Both the position numbers and the translations under genes were made by a program. Of a stretch of 64,000 bases of DNA, positions 1-8,798 are shown one piece after another. The DNA is from Njordibacter sp905182035. Its GTDB lineage: Bacteria > Pseudomonadota > Gammaproteobacteria > Pseudomonadales > Balneatricaceae. The DNA lies in NCBI RefSeq assembly GCF_047730075.1, contig NZ_CP159831.1:1240001-1304000 (forward strand). Reading direction: 5' to 3'. Within the stretch, counting starts at the first letter, position 1; each line of letters begins with the position of its first letter. The notes under the pieces are model-generated. The model was not told the DNA's origin. It was given only the letters and a program-made list of their open reading frames with translations, and searched no databases.

Positions 1-564
1 GTTGATATTGCATACCAAGGCCTTGGTGAAGGCATGGATGAAGACGCAGCTGGTTTACGTTTAATGGCTAATAGTGTGCCAGAGATGGTCATCGCTAGCT
101 CTTGTTCAAAAAACTTTGGTTTATACCGCGAACGGACGGGTACAGCCATTATTATTACCTCTACTTCAATAAATGCAAGCTTAGCCCAAAGCCAAATGAA
201 CAGCCTAATTCGCGCCAACTACTCTATGCCACCTTCCCATGGTGCTTTGGTTGTCGAAACTATTTTAGCAGACCCAAAGCTTAAGCAGATGTGGCGTGAT
301 GAATTAAAAATCATGCGCAAACGCATTACAGACCTCCGCAGCCAATTGGTTGATGCCATTAAAGCCGAGGGAGTAGAGCAAGACTTTAGCTTTATTGAAC
401 GTCAAAGAGGCATGTTCTCTTTTTTGGGCGTTAATGCAGAGCAAGTTGATAAGCTGGTAAACGAGCACAGTGTGTATTTGGTAGGTTCTAGCCGTATTAA
501 TTTAGCGGGCCTTAATCAGCACAATATTGCTTATGTGGCCAAGTCTATCGCTGCCGTGCTTTAG
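1..564 (+). CDS. Aromatic/aspartate amino acid aminotransferase, 3' part
   Basis: The frame is open from base 1, so the gene starts outside the window. The 187 residues seen are about the C-terminal half of a class I PLP aminotransferase (family length close to 400). SCSKNFGLYRERTG carries the Schiff-base lysine and the phosphate-contacting arginine of the AspC/TyrB subgroup, and the C-terminal small domain is complete through the usual SSRINLAGLN substrate-arginine region. The enzyme would move amino groups between aromatic amino acids or aspartate and 2-oxoglutarate in the cytoplasm. TyrB and AspC cannot be separated without the N-terminus. No terminator is evident after the stop. Confidence 0.9.
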   Translation, partial: VDIAYQGLGEGMDEDAAGLRLMANSVPEMVIASSCSKNFGLYRERTGTAIIITSTSINASLAQSQMNSLIRANYSMPPSHGALVVETILADPKLKQMWRDELKIMRKRITDLRSQLVDAIKAEGVEQDFSFIERQRGMFSFLGVNAEQVDKLVNEHSVYLVGSSRINLAGLNQHNIAYVAKSIAAVL

Positions 565-576
565 ATCTCTCAGCCT

Positions 577-610
577 TGCTATTGCGAGGAGCGAAGCGAC
601 ATAATAATCC
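577..610. repeat. REP-like dispersed repeat fragment
   Basis: The segment contains ATTGCGAGGAGCGAAGCGAC followed by ATAATAATCC. It resembles a short palindromic repeat family seen between genes in many proteobacteria (ATTGCGAGGAG..GCGAC..AAGCAATCC type), here a degenerate single copy. It lies just after an aminotransferase gene, a typical place for such elements. I saw no second copy in the window. The assignment rests on memory of the family, not on a search. Confidence 0.4.
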
Positions 611-719
611 AAAGGTTGCAGTATTATTTTGCTTAACTGTATTCGCAATAGTGTGGGAAGGTCGCAAAGGCACGAGCTATTAACTGCTGGAAAAATTGTA
701 CCGATGGAATACGCCAGTT

Positions 720-1568
720 ATGATTAAACCTTATCAAGAGTTCGGTAAACAACAAGGTAAGGCCCTATTATTTGCCCACGCTAACGGTTTTCCACCCAGT
801 ACCTACACCGCTTTATTGGCTAAACTAGGCCAGCATTACCGTATCCTAGCACCTCATCTTCGGCCTTTATGGCAAGACTTAACTGAATTTCAAACCAGCG
901 CTAGTAATCGTGCAGTATGGCAACAAATGGCACAGGATCAAAATGACTTTATCGAACAACATCAATTGGCCCCAGTTACCTACATAGGTCATTCCATGGG
1001 CGCTAACGTTGGTGTTTTGGCGGCTCAGTTAAAACCACATTTATATCGCCAACTGATTCTCATAGAACCGGTATTTTTACGACAAACTATTGCTCGTATT
1101 ATGCGCTTTGGCCCCCAAATGTTGATTAATAAAGTGCCTATCGTTGCTAAGGCTTTAGGGCGGCCAGATCACTGGCATAATCTCCAGCAAGCATTTGATT
1201 TCCACCGGCCTAAGCGGGTATTTGCTGGCATTAGCGATGAAGTTTTGTGGCATTACATAAATGCCGCCGTGGTGCCTGAGGAAGATGGTGTAAAACTATT
1301 GTATAGCAAGTATTGGGAAGCTTTAATGTATGGAAGCGTCCCCAATATCTGGCCTCACTTAAAACGAAGTCAGGTACCAATATCAGTTTTGCGTGGGGAA
1401 TCTTCGGACACGGTGGATGACCTTGCTTGGAAACGCTGGCAAGCCCTGCGCCCTGCCGTTGGCTTGCCAGAACACATTCGGGCTGTTAACTTTGTTGGTT
1501 ATGGGCACCTCTTGCCTCTAGAACAACCAGAACAAGTCACTGATCAAGTTAAGCGGTGCATGCTTTAA
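720..1568 (+). CDS. Alpha/beta hydrolase
   Basis: This is a 282-residue alpha/beta-fold hydrolase. The nucleophile elbow is GHSMGANVG, an oxyanion-forming HANGFPP stretch sits near the N-terminus, and the C-terminal YGHLLPLEQPE holds the catalytic histidine. No signal peptide is visible, so it is probably cytoplasmic. The frame extends upstream to a TTG at 696, but homologues of this type begin close to MIKPYQEFG, so the ATG at 720 is preferred; neither start has a strong Shine-Dalgarno. The substrate is unknown: esterase, lipase-like or haloalkane-type activities all fit the fold. Confidence 0.8.
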   Translation: MIKPYQEFGKQQGKALLFAHANGFPPSTYTALLAKLGQHYRILAPHLRPLWQDLTEFQTSASNRAVWQQMAQDQNDFIEQHQLAPVTYIGHSMGANVGVLAAQLKPHLYRQLILIEPVFLRQTIARIMRFGPQMLINKVPIVAKALGRPDHWHNLQQAFDFHRPKRVFAGISDEVLWHYINAAVVPEEDGVKLLYSKYWEALMYGSVPNIWPHLKRSQVPISVLRGESSDTVDDLAWKRWQALRPAVGLPEHIRAVNFVGYGHLLPLEQPEQVTDQVKRCML

Positions 1569-1605
1569 TTAGCCTATTGAGAACCTATCAACTGAGGGAA
1601 TTAAC

Positions 1606-2502
1606 ATGGCCGGAGTAAGTTTACTGGCTCTACTTGATGACATAGCTACCTTGCTAGATGATATTGCAGTGCTATCTAAAGTGGCTGCTAAAAAGACCGC
1701 TGGCGTATTAGCAGATGACCTAGCGGTAAACGCTGAACAGGTTTCTGGTGTTAGGGCTGAGCGAGAACTGCCAGTGGTTTGGGCAGTGGCGAAAGGGTCA
1801 TTGTTAAATAAGCTAATTCTTGTACCTGCGGCATTACTCATGAGCTTGTATGCACCCTGGTTAATTACCCCTGTATTGATGCTTGGTGGTACTTACTTGT
1901 GCTACGAGGGGGCTGAAAAACTACATGAATGGATCGTCCATAAGCCCAAAGAGTCTTCGGCCCAAGAACGATTGGATCACCTTAGTTTGCCTAAGATAGA
2001 TTTACTGACTTTAGAAAAAGATAAAATCAAAGGTGCTATTCGCACAGATTTTGTCCTTTCGGCAGAAATTGTAGTGATTATTTTGGGTTCTGTTGCTGAT
2101 ACCAGCTTTACTAATCAAGTGATCGTTGTTGCTGGCCTAGCCTTGTTTTTTACCATAGCGGTGTACGGCCTTGTGGCTGCCATTGTTAAGATGGACGATG
2201 TAGGTCTCTATTTAGTTGAAGCAGAAAAAGCGGGGCGTAATGGCCGTGTTGGTGGTTTGCTGGGCCGCGGCTTAGTTAATGCTGCAGGTCCATTAATGCA
2301 CGCCTTATCAGTGTTGGGTACTATTGCTATGTTTTTAGTGGGTGGTGGAATTTTGGTTCATGGTTGGCCCTGGCTCCACCACTGGTTTGAACCGCTCACA
2401 AGCCTATGGGCTATGCTCGCCAATTCGGGTGTAGGTGTTATTACAGGACTAGCGGTGCTAGGACTGATTACACTGATAACAAGATTGCGCGCTCTAGGCT
2501 AA
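1606..2502 (+). CDS. DUF808 (YedI-like) inner-membrane protein
   Basis: The 298 residues begin with the diagnostic MAGVSLLALLDDIATLLDD stretch, followed by SKVAAKKTAGVLADDLAVNA, both characteristic of the DUF808/YedI family. Several hydrophobic segments follow (about residues 70-95, 150-200, 225-255 and 270-290), so this is an integral membrane protein of unknown function. A GAGGGA Shine-Dalgarno precedes the ATG. The 3' end overlaps the convergent kinase-like gene by 35 nt, so each mRNA may carry a stretch antisense to the other. Confidence 0.9.
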   Translation: MAGVSLLALLDDIATLLDDIAVLSKVAAKKTAGVLADDLAVNAEQVSGVRAERELPVVWAVAKGSLLNKLILVPAALLMSLYAPWLITPVLMLGGTYLCYEGAEKLHEWIVHKPKESSAQERLDHLSLPKIDLLTLEKDKIKGAIRTDFVLSAEIVVIILGSVADTSFTNQVIVVAGLALFFTIAVYGLVAAIVKMDDVGLYLVEAEKAGRNGRVGGLLGRGLVNAAGPLMHALSVLGTIAMFLVGGGILVHGWPWLHHWFEPLTSLWAMLANSGVGVITGLAVLGLITLITRLRALG

Positions 2503-3532
2503 CGAGAGCCTTTAAGGCCCTGGCTTGTCGTTCAACTCCCTCAGTACATATGACCATTGCTGCGGCAAAGTATGCCTCTAATAAGGCGTATATAGCTTCA
2601 TCTACAGGGCCGTAATGGTTCACATAGGATTGTCTTAAACAGCTGTGCCAGTTGATTTCTGTATAGGCTTGCATGTCTTTGTTATGCCAGTCAATAGTAA
2701 AGCCAAGGTCTTGGGCATAACCCCCACCCATTCCTGATATTTGTACATGCCCACGACGCATGGCTGGTAACTCGCCAGAACCATAGGATTCATATTTGGC
2801 TAAATCAAATAGTGGGTGGCCTGTGCTAATGCCGGCAACAGATACAGGGTCAATTAATACCAACTGTGTGGGCCATTGTTTTAGCGAAGAAAACTTAGGT
2901 AGTAATATGTTTTCTAGAAATAAGTCACCATGGAGCCTAACTTGGGGTTGGCTATCGATGGCCTGCAATAAATGGGTTTGAGTTGTAAGACGAGTGATGT
3001 TAGTAGCAAGTGGGAAGCAATCTAGGCTGTTGATGCTGAGTTTGTTTTCTAATAAGCAAGTTAAGTCAGCCGATGCATTTATAGTATATGCGGCTTTTTT
3101 TAAGGTATCTAAAACATTAGCGGACAGCTTGCATGTGGCGTTGGACGGTGTGTGCAACTGCCCGAACACTCGTTTGCCTAAATGGGTTTGAAACTGATTC
3201 GCCTGTTGCTGATTAAATGCCTTAGCTCGTGCGAGTTGACCTAGGTCCACACATTCTTTTTTATAGGACATGTCGTAACCGGGTGCGGGTTGTTCCCATG
3301 AGGCAATGAGCCGAGGGAATAAGTCGAGCAAATGAGGCTCCAAATCTTGCAAATATTGAGCCTCAGCCCGCAGGTTATCCATGCCCCAAGGGCCTGCAGA
3401 TTGATGTCCTTTAGATTGCTTCCGCACCCTTTGTGACCCATCTACCATGCGGATAATTTCTGTGCGATCCCAGTAGCCATCTCGTAAAAGAGCATCGACG
3501 GCGGCAAGATTAGGACGTGTACTGGTGACCAT
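2468..3532 (-). CDS. APH/choline-kinase-like phosphotransferase
   Basis: This 354-residue protein has the small-molecule kinase signature RLHGDLFLENIL (catalytic-loop Asp and Asn) followed by LIDPVSVAG (Mg-binding Asp). That places it in the aminoglycoside phosphotransferase/choline kinase/fructosamine kinase superfamily. The family phosphorylates hydroxyl or amino groups of small metabolites with ATP; the substrate cannot be read from the sequence. The gene lies 8 nt downstream of the ABC exporter gene on the same strand and is probably cotranscribed with it. It is convergent with, and overlaps, the DUF808 gene. Confidence 0.75.
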   Translation of the reverse strand: MVTSTRPNLAAVDALLRDGYWDRTEIIRMVDGSQRVRKQSKGHQSAGPWGMDNLRAEAQYLQDLEPHLLDLFPRLIASWEQPAPGYDMSYKKECVDLGQLARAKAFNQQQANQFQTHLGKRVFGQLHTPSNATCKLSANVLDTLKKAAYTINASADLTCLLENKLSINSLDCFPLATNITRLTTQTHLLQAIDSQPQVRLHGDLFLENILLPKFSSLKQWPTQLVLIDPVSVAGISTGHPLFDLAKYESYGSGELPAMRRGHVQISGMGGGYAQDLGFTIDWHNKDMQAYTEINWHSCLRQSYVNHYGPVDEAIYALLEAYFAAAMVICTEGVERQARALKALVSLERAILLSV

Positions 3533-3540
3533 GGTGTACC

Positions 3541-5313
3541 TCAGTGGTTGAACTGCAATTCACTTAAACGTTTGTATAGTGATGACGTAGCGATTAAGTC
3601 TTCATGTTTGCCTTCAGCCTCTAGTTTACCTTCGTTAAACACCATAATACGATCTGCATGCATTACCGTGGCTAATCGGTGGGCAATAATGAGGGTGGTA
3701 CGGCCGTGCATTAATTCTTTTAGTGCTGCTTGAACCTTGTGTTCGCTGTTTGCATCTAAGGCACTGGTGGCCTCATCTAATAGCAATATAGAAGGGTTCT
3801 TGAGCATGGCGCGAGCTATGGCAATACGCTGCCTTTGGCCACCCGACAGGCGCACCCCTTGTTCACCTAAATAGCTGCTGTAAGCTTCTGGTAAACGGTC
3901 AATAAATTCATCAGCATAGGCTTTTTGAGCGGCTTGTTGTACTTGCGCTTGGGTGGCACTTGGATCGCCATAACGGATGTTATGGGTAACGTCTGCACTG
4001 AACAACGTGGGCTGCTGTGGGACTAAACCTAAATGGCTACGTAAGTCTTGTGGTTTGAGCTGTTTAATATCGTGACCAGACACTTTAATGTTGCCGTTTT
4101 TGGGGTCATAAAAACGTTGCAACAACTCAAATAAGGTGCTTTTTCCAGCGCCAGAAGGCCCAACAATAGCCACTGTCTCGCCCGCGGACACGTTAAACGA
4201 AATATTTTCTAAGGCGGCTTGATCTGGTCGAGATGGGTAGCTAAAACTTACCCTATCAAAGGACAGTGCTAAGGGGCCATTGGCTAATGGTACAGCGTCT
4301 TCTGGCGCACTGATGTCGGCTTGTTCAGCCAGCAATTCTAGCAGGCGCTCGGTGGCACCAGCGGCCCGCTGTAACTCTCCGTACACTTCCGATATGGTTG
4401 CCACTGCCATAGCAACCATGAGGGCATAAAAAATAAATGCGGCAAGTTCACCAGAACTGATATGACCGCTCGCAACATCTTGAGCGCCAACCCAGATCAT
4501 GCTGGAAAGGCCTGTAAATACCAACGTCATGGCCACTACGATTAGGATAGATCGCTGCAATATGCGTTTTTTGGCGACGTTAAAGGCTTTTTCTACCTCC
4601 AGACCAAAGGCTTTGGTTTCTTCAGCTTCATGAGTAAAGCTTTGGACAATTTTGATGTTCTGTACAATTTCGCCAGCATAGGTGCCTATATCGGCCACTC
4701 TATCTTGGCTTTGACGAGATAGCTTACGTACCCGGCGACCATAAATTATCATTGGAAATATAATGAGCGGCACACTAGCCAGTACGATTAAGGCCAATTT
4801 GGGGTTGGTAATGAGCATCATCACCAAGCCACCAACAAAGGTTAGGCTACTGCGTAAGGCCATGGAAATGGAGGAACCAATAATCGACTGCAATAGAGTG
4901 GTGTCAGTGGTGAGTCGAGCATTGATTTCACCGCTACGATTCATCTCAAAATAATAGGGGTCTAGGGTTAATAAGTGATTAAATACTGCTAAGCGCACGT
5001 CGTTGCTTACTCGCTCTCCGAGCCAAGACACCAGATAAAAGCGAGTAAAAGTACCAGCTGCCATAAGCAAGGTAATTACCGCTAACACCAGCATAGCTTG
5101 GTTTAATCTGCTTGGGTCCGTGGAGTCGAAGCCTTGGTCTACGAGAAGACGAATTCCTTGCCCTAAGGCAAGAGATACGCAGGCGGTAATGATCAAGGCT
5201 AGAGCGGCACCCATCACCATTTTTTTGTACGGCCTAATGAAGGGTAATAGTCGCATCAACAAACGTAAGTCCTGCTTGTTAGCGGGTGTTTTGTTGCTGT
5301 TGTCAGTGGTCAT
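3541..5313 (-). CDS. ABC exporter, fused membrane and ATPase domains (MsbA/ABCB type)
   Basis: This is a 590-residue half-transporter. Residues about 20-320 form the six-helix exporter domain. From about 345 onward is the ATPase domain with Walker A GPSGAGKST, the Q-loop region VPQQPTLFS, signature LSGGQRQR, Walker B ILLLDEATSALD and switch IIAHRLATV. It would work as a homodimer in the inner membrane, exporting a lipid, drug or peptide. The length matches MsbA-like proteins, but neighbours do not suggest lipid A work and no LpxK gene follows. The APH-like kinase gene follows after 8 nt. It is divergent from an MFS gene across about 150 nt. Confidence 0.9.
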   Translation of the reverse strand: MTTDNSNKTPANKQDLRLLMRLLPFIRPYKKMVMGAALALIITACVSLALGQGIRLLVDQGFDSTDPSRLNQAMLVLAVITLLMAAGTFTRFYLVSWLGERVSNDVRLAVFNHLLTLDPYYFEMNRSGEINARLTTDTTLLQSIIGSSISMALRSSLTFVGGLVMMLITNPKLALIVLASVPLIIFPMIIYGRRVRKLSRQSQDRVADIGTYAGEIVQNIKIVQSFTHEAEETKAFGLEVEKAFNVAKKRILQRSILIVVAMTLVFTGLSSMIWVGAQDVASGHISSGELAAFIFYALMVAMAVATISEVYGELQRAAGATERLLELLAEQADISAPEDAVPLANGPLALSFDRVSFSYPSRPDQAALENISFNVSAGETVAIVGPSGAGKSTLFELLQRFYDPKNGNIKVSGHDIKQLKPQDLRSHLGLVPQQPTLFSADVTHNIRYGDPSATQAQVQQAAQKAYADEFIDRLPEAYSSYLGEQGVRLSGGQRQRIAIARAMLKNPSILLLDEATSALDANSEHKVQAALKELMHGRTTLIIAHRLATVMHADRIMVFNEGKLEAEGKHEDLIATSSLYKRLSELQFNH

Positions 5314-5464
5314 ATAGCACTCATAAAAGTTAGGCCTAAGTGTCTATGTGTGGGCAGACTAGCTGTTTACAATTGTGTTGGGCAAATGGTTAGGTAAACC
5401 GATGGTTAAATGAATGGGCTATAAGCTATACTCGCCCCTACTTACCTCTAGTTAGTTATAGATA

Positions 5465-6661
5465 ATGAACATCTCAATGTTAAGTTTAGGCAGGGCGCGA
5501 AATCCAGTTGGCCTACTTAAGCTTATGACTTTTGCCATGCCCTTTAGTTTTGGAGTGTGGATGGCTCTCTTCAATAATTTTGCCATAGAGCAAGTTGCCT
5601 TGAATGGTGCCCATATTGGCGTACTTCAATCTTGGCGTGAAGTGCCTGGGTTTCTGGCCTTTGGTGTGGTGTTTTTACTTATCGTTATTGCTGAACAACG
5701 CTTAGCAATCTTGTCTTTAGTTATGCTTGGAGTAGGCACTGCATTAACAGGCTGGTTGCCGAGTTTTAGTGGGCTGTTAGTCACTACCATGTTGATGTCT
5801 GTGGGTTTTCATTATTATGAGACTGTTAAGCAATCGCTAGCCCTGCAATGGTTCAGTAAACAAGAAGCCCCCGTGCAACTAGGGCGCTTAATTTCAATTG
5901 GTGCAGCATCTTCTTTACTGGCTTATGGTTGGGTGTGGGCTGCGTTGCAAGTGTTTCACCTGCCTGTGGCATGGGTATACGCGTTTGGTGGGGGCGTAAC
6001 TGTTGTTGTTGCACTTATTGCTTTAGTTATGTTTCCTAACTATGAGTCTAAGGTTCCACAAACAAAAAAATTGGTGCTGCGAAAACGTTATAGCCTTTAT
6101 TATGCTTTGGTGTTTATGGCTGGTGGCCGCCGTCAAATTTTTGTAGTATTTGCCGCACTGATGATGGTGGAACGTTTTGGTTTTGGTGCCGATGAAGTGG
6201 CGTTAATGTTTTTGGCGAATGGCCTTTTGAGCATGTGGTTAGCACCAAAGATAGGTGCTTTAGTAGCTCGGTGGGGCGAGAAGCGGACACTCACCCTAGA
6301 GTATATTGGTTTAATATTTGTGTTCTTGGCCTACAGTGTTGTGGAATGGGCGCCTCTGGCAGTGGTTTTGTATATGTTAGACCATGTGTTATTTGCTATG
6401 GCTATTGCCCATAAAACCTATTTTCAAAAAATCGCAGATCCTGCTGACATGGCCTCTACGGCAGGAGTTTCGTTTACTATTAACCACATTGCCGCTGTGG
6501 TGTTGCCTGCGTTAATGGGGCTCTTGTGGTTAGTGTCGCCCTCATGGGTATTTATATCGGGTGCTGTTATGGCTGCTATTTCGCTGATGTTAGCCCGTTG
6601 GGTGCCCTCTAGCCCTTCTAACGGCCAGGAATGGCAAAACCCTTTTAGCCCCACAACCTAA
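5465..6661 (+). CDS. MFS transporter
   Basis: A 398-residue, very hydrophobic protein with about twelve predicted membrane segments and a central charged loop near residues 195-212 (KVPQTKKLVLRKRYS), as in Major Facilitator Superfamily carriers. No substrate-specific motif is recognised. The ATG at 5465 lacks an obvious strong Shine-Dalgarno. Its stop codon abuts the stop of the convergent maiA gene with no spacer. Confidence 0.8.
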   Translation: MNISMLSLGRARNPVGLLKLMTFAMPFSFGVWMALFNNFAIEQVALNGAHIGVLQSWREVPGFLAFGVVFLLIVIAEQRLAILSLVMLGVGTALTGWLPSFSGLLVTTMLMSVGFHYYETVKQSLALQWFSKQEAPVQLGRLISIGAASSLLAYGWVWAALQVFHLPVAWVYAFGGGVTVVVALIALVMFPNYESKVPQTKKLVLRKRYSLYYALVFMAGGRRQIFVVFAALMMVERFGFGADEVALMFLANGLLSMWLAPKIGALVARWGEKRTLTLEYIGLIFVFLAYSVVEWAPLAVVLYMLDHVLFAMAIAHKTYFQKIADPADMASTAGVSFTINHIAAVVLPALMGLLWLVSPSWVFISGAVMAAISLMLARWVPSSPSNGQEWQNPFSPTT

Positions 6662-7288
6662 TTAAGTGAGACCTTTATCAGGGTGAGCTTGCTTAAATGC
6701 AGCTTGTTGGTTACACCAATCAACGCGTTGATTAATGTTGGGGTAAGGCGTCATATCAAGGTTAAAACGATTGGCGTTAAATGCTTGTGGCACCAGTAAA
6801 ACGTCTAGCACGTTGGCTTGGTTAATTTGCACCGTGGCACAGAGGTAAGTCTCTATAGCAGCGAAGGCAAGTTTGATCCAGTGGTGATACCACACCATTT
6901 TTTCGTCCTCATCGTGGCCCATGTCATTAATGAGGTAGTTGAGTACCCTAAGGTTGTTTAGGGGGTGGGTATCACAGGCGATTGTATAGGCTTGTGCTCG
7001 CAGTTGGGCCTTTTCCATTGGGTCGCAAGGTAGTAGGGGTTGCAGGGGGTAGGTTTCGTCTAGCCATTCAATTATAGCCATGGATTGGGTGATGATTTGG
7101 TCTCCTATGGTTAAACTAGGCACGAGGCCTTGCGGATTTGTCGCTAAATAAAAGTCACTGTTGTGATCTTTATTAATTAGGTCAACGTGCACTTGTTGGT
7201 AGTGAATGCCTTTTAAATTTAGTGCAATTCGCACTCGATAAGCCGCTGAAGATCGTGGATAGTCATATAAAATAATTTCTTTAGTCAT
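6662..7288 (-). CDS. maiA: Maleylacetoacetate isomerase (zeta-class GST)
   Basis: About 208 residues with the zeta-GST N-terminal signature YDYPRSSAAYRVRIALNLKG (the SSAA/S glutathione-activating site) and NPQGLVPSL, TQSMAIIEWLDETYP for the glutathione fold. The C-terminal helical domain is complete. MaiA isomerises maleylacetoacetate to fumarylacetoacetate with glutathione in tyrosine/homogentisate breakdown; the partner genes (hmgA, fahA) are not in the window. An upstream ATG at 7303 would add five residues; the internal ATG at 7288 (MTKEI) is closer to family starts. It is divergent from a MarR gene that might control it. Confidence 0.85.
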   Translation of the reverse strand: MTKEIILYDYPRSSAAYRVRIALNLKGIHYQQVHVDLINKDHNSDFYLATNPQGLVPSLTIGDQIITQSMAIIEWLDETYPLQPLLPCDPMEKAQLRAQAYTIACDTHPLNNLRVLNYLINDMGHDEDEKMVWYHHWIKLAFAAIETYLCATVQINQANVLDVLLVPQAFNANRFNLDMTPYPNINQRVDWCNQQAAFKQAHPDKGLT

Positions 7289-7376
7289 GTCATTGGACCC
7301 CATAGATGGAGAAAAAAACGGATATCCTCTATGCTAGCAGACATTGTTACTTATGCAACTATATGGCGTACTACTT

Positions 7377-7829
7377 ATGGCTACAAAGCCCTCTAATGCT
7401 AGCCTTAATTTAGACCGTTTTTTGCCTTACCGTTTAAATCGATTGGCCCACAACGTGAGTGTTTCACTCGCAACCATCTATACCGATGCCTTTGGTATTA
7501 GTCGCTCCCAATGGCGTGTGATGGCCTTATTAGGACAACACCAATGGCTTACGGCGAAACAAATTTGTGCCATGACCTACATGGACAAAGTAAAAGTTTC
7601 TCGCGCTGTAAATGGTTTGGTGGCATTAAATTATTTGCAAACCACTCAGGATGCAACCGATAAAAGGGCGGTGTTGTTAACCCAGTCGATGGAGGGTAAA
7701 AAGCTCTTTGAGGCCATGGTGCCGAAAGTCCAAGCATGGGAGGAAAGTTTTTTGGAAAAACTTTCAGCGCAAGAGATTATTCACTTAGCCACTATCATCG
7801 ACAAGCTGGATCCATCTAATGACAATTAA
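7377..7829 (+). CDS. MarR-family transcriptional regulator
   Basis: About 150 residues with a winged-helix domain: ISRSQWRVMALLGQH, LTAKQICAMTYMDKVKVSRA (recognition helix region), then the wing around DATDKRAVLLTQ. MarR proteins are dimeric regulators that usually respond to aromatic or phenolic ligands. Divergence from maiA suggests control of aromatic/tyrosine breakdown; this is inference. Start choice is uncertain: TTG 7344, ATG 7353 and ATG 7377 are in frame and none has a good Shine-Dalgarno; 7377 gives the usual MarR length. The 3' end overlaps the DUF2164 frame by 11 nt. Confidence 0.85.
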   Translation: MATKPSNASLNLDRFLPYRLNRLAHNVSVSLATIYTDAFGISRSQWRVMALLGQHQWLTAKQICAMTYMDKVKVSRAVNGLVALNYLQTTQDATDKRAVLLTQSMEGKKLFEAMVPKVQAWEESFLEKLSAQEIIHLATIIDKLDPSNDN

Positions 7830-8073
7830 CTTTGACGCTGATGAAAAGGCCGATTTAATGGGGCGTTTGCAGCATTATTGTGCCATTGAATTAAACCGAG
7901 AGTTAGGCAGTTTTTAAGCGCAGTTCCTGCTGGATTTTATTAGTGAAACCATGGGTCCGTTTTATTACAACCGTGGCATTGATGACGCACGAGCTTTGCT
8001 ACAAGCACAACTGGAGCATTTAGGTGAGTCAATCTATCAGCTGGAAAAAATACCACCAAAAAGAAAGCCTTAA
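7819..8073 (+). pseudogene. DUF2164 protein interrupted by an in-frame TAA
   Basis: From the ATG at 7819 the frame reads a DUF2164-like start (DADEKADLMGRLQHYCAIEL), then TAA at 7915-7917. It continues in the same frame with AQFLLDFISETMGPFYYNRG and DDARALLQAQLEHL to a stop at 8073. Both halves match the small (about 80 residue) DUF2164 family and abut at the stop, where homologues usually have a glutamine (CAA or CAG). A single C-to-T change would create the TAA. It could be a true nonsense pseudogene, a sequencing error, or translated by readthrough. The start overlaps the MarR gene, suggesting translational coupling. Confidence 0.75.
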
Positions 8074-8648
8074 TGAGCCCAATGCGCACTAATACTGCTA
8101 AATAATGGGTCATGGATGTTGAGTTTCTGCAGGTGCGTAGAAGTATTGTTGAAGTAATCCATATTACTGCCTCTGCCACCGTGAGCTTGGTCTATCATAC
8201 TGGCACATTGAGCGGCGTCAAAATCGACGTATTGTTCGTGCTGTTGATCTGCAACAAAGGTAATAGCATTGATTATGCCAATGTCGGTTGTAACCTGGCA
8301 TATATGGGGCTGGTAAAACATAGTCACCATTTCTCGTAGCCACAAGTTTTTAAAATCTTCCTGCTTAGATGCTTGTGCAATGCGAAATGCCAAGCCTTCA
8401 CAATAGCCTCCATCTCTTAAAGATAAAACTAGCCCAGGCTGCTCTTGAGTGCCTCGGTGCACCGTAGACAATAAATTGAAGCCTCGCTGTAAACCGTGGA
8501 CTTTTCCTTGCTGGCTCTCTATGACCTGCATTTCTGGATTCCACATTAACGAACCATAGGCAAAAATCCATAACTCGTCAGGTAAAGGGGATTCTGCTAG
8601 GTAGCTATTAAGGGCATCTAGGATTTGCGTTTGTGGGTAGACTGACAT
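8070..8648 (-). CDS. chaC: ChaC-like gamma-glutamylcyclotransferase
   Basis: About 192 residues with the ChaC motif WIFAYGSLMWNPE, then HGLQRGFNLLSTVHRGT and LRDGGYCEGLAFRI, as in glutathione-specific gamma-glutamylcyclotransferases. These cleave glutathione to 5-oxoproline and Cys-Gly in the cytoplasm. The frame reaches upstream to 8681, but that start would lie inside a terminator-like hairpin (8665-8694), so the ATG at 8648 (MSVYPQ) is preferred. The 3' end overlaps the last 4 nt of the DUF2164 remnant. Confidence 0.85.
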   Translation of the reverse strand: MSVYPQTQILDALNSYLAESPLPDELWIFAYGSLMWNPEMQVIESQQGKVHGLQRGFNLLSTVHRGTQEQPGLVLSLRDGGYCEGLAFRIAQASKQEDFKNLWLREMVTMFYQPHICQVTTDIGIINAITFVADQQHEQYVDFDAAQCASMIDQAHGGRGSNMDYFNNTSTHLQKLNIHDPLFSSISAHWAH

Positions 8649-8664
8649 AATTGATCCTGTACAT

Positions 8665-8694
8665 AAAAAAGCCTGCTTCAATTAAGAGGCAGGC
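8665..8694 (-). terminator. Rho-independent terminator or attenuator before chaC
   Basis: Read on the minus strand, GCCTGC (8694-8689) pairs with GCAGGC (8676-8671) across a 12-nt loop and is followed at once by six T. It lies 17 nt before the preferred chaC start and downstream of the 42-codon ORF. It could end that small gene's transcript, or attenuate chaC transcription if the chaC promoter lies further upstream. Confidence 0.6.
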
Positions 8695-8798
8695 CTTATG
8701 CTGTCATACCAAAGGTATTTTGGCCAGCAAAAGCTAACCCTACAATACAGCGCAGTAATACACCACGTTTTATAGAATTTATGATGAGAGTTTTGGTT

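Noticed and set aside
1569..1841. 90-codon minus-strand frame opposite the start of the DUF808 gene
   Set aside because: The plus-strand DUF808 start is diagnostic; the antisense frame is Ser/Thr/Ala-rich shadow.
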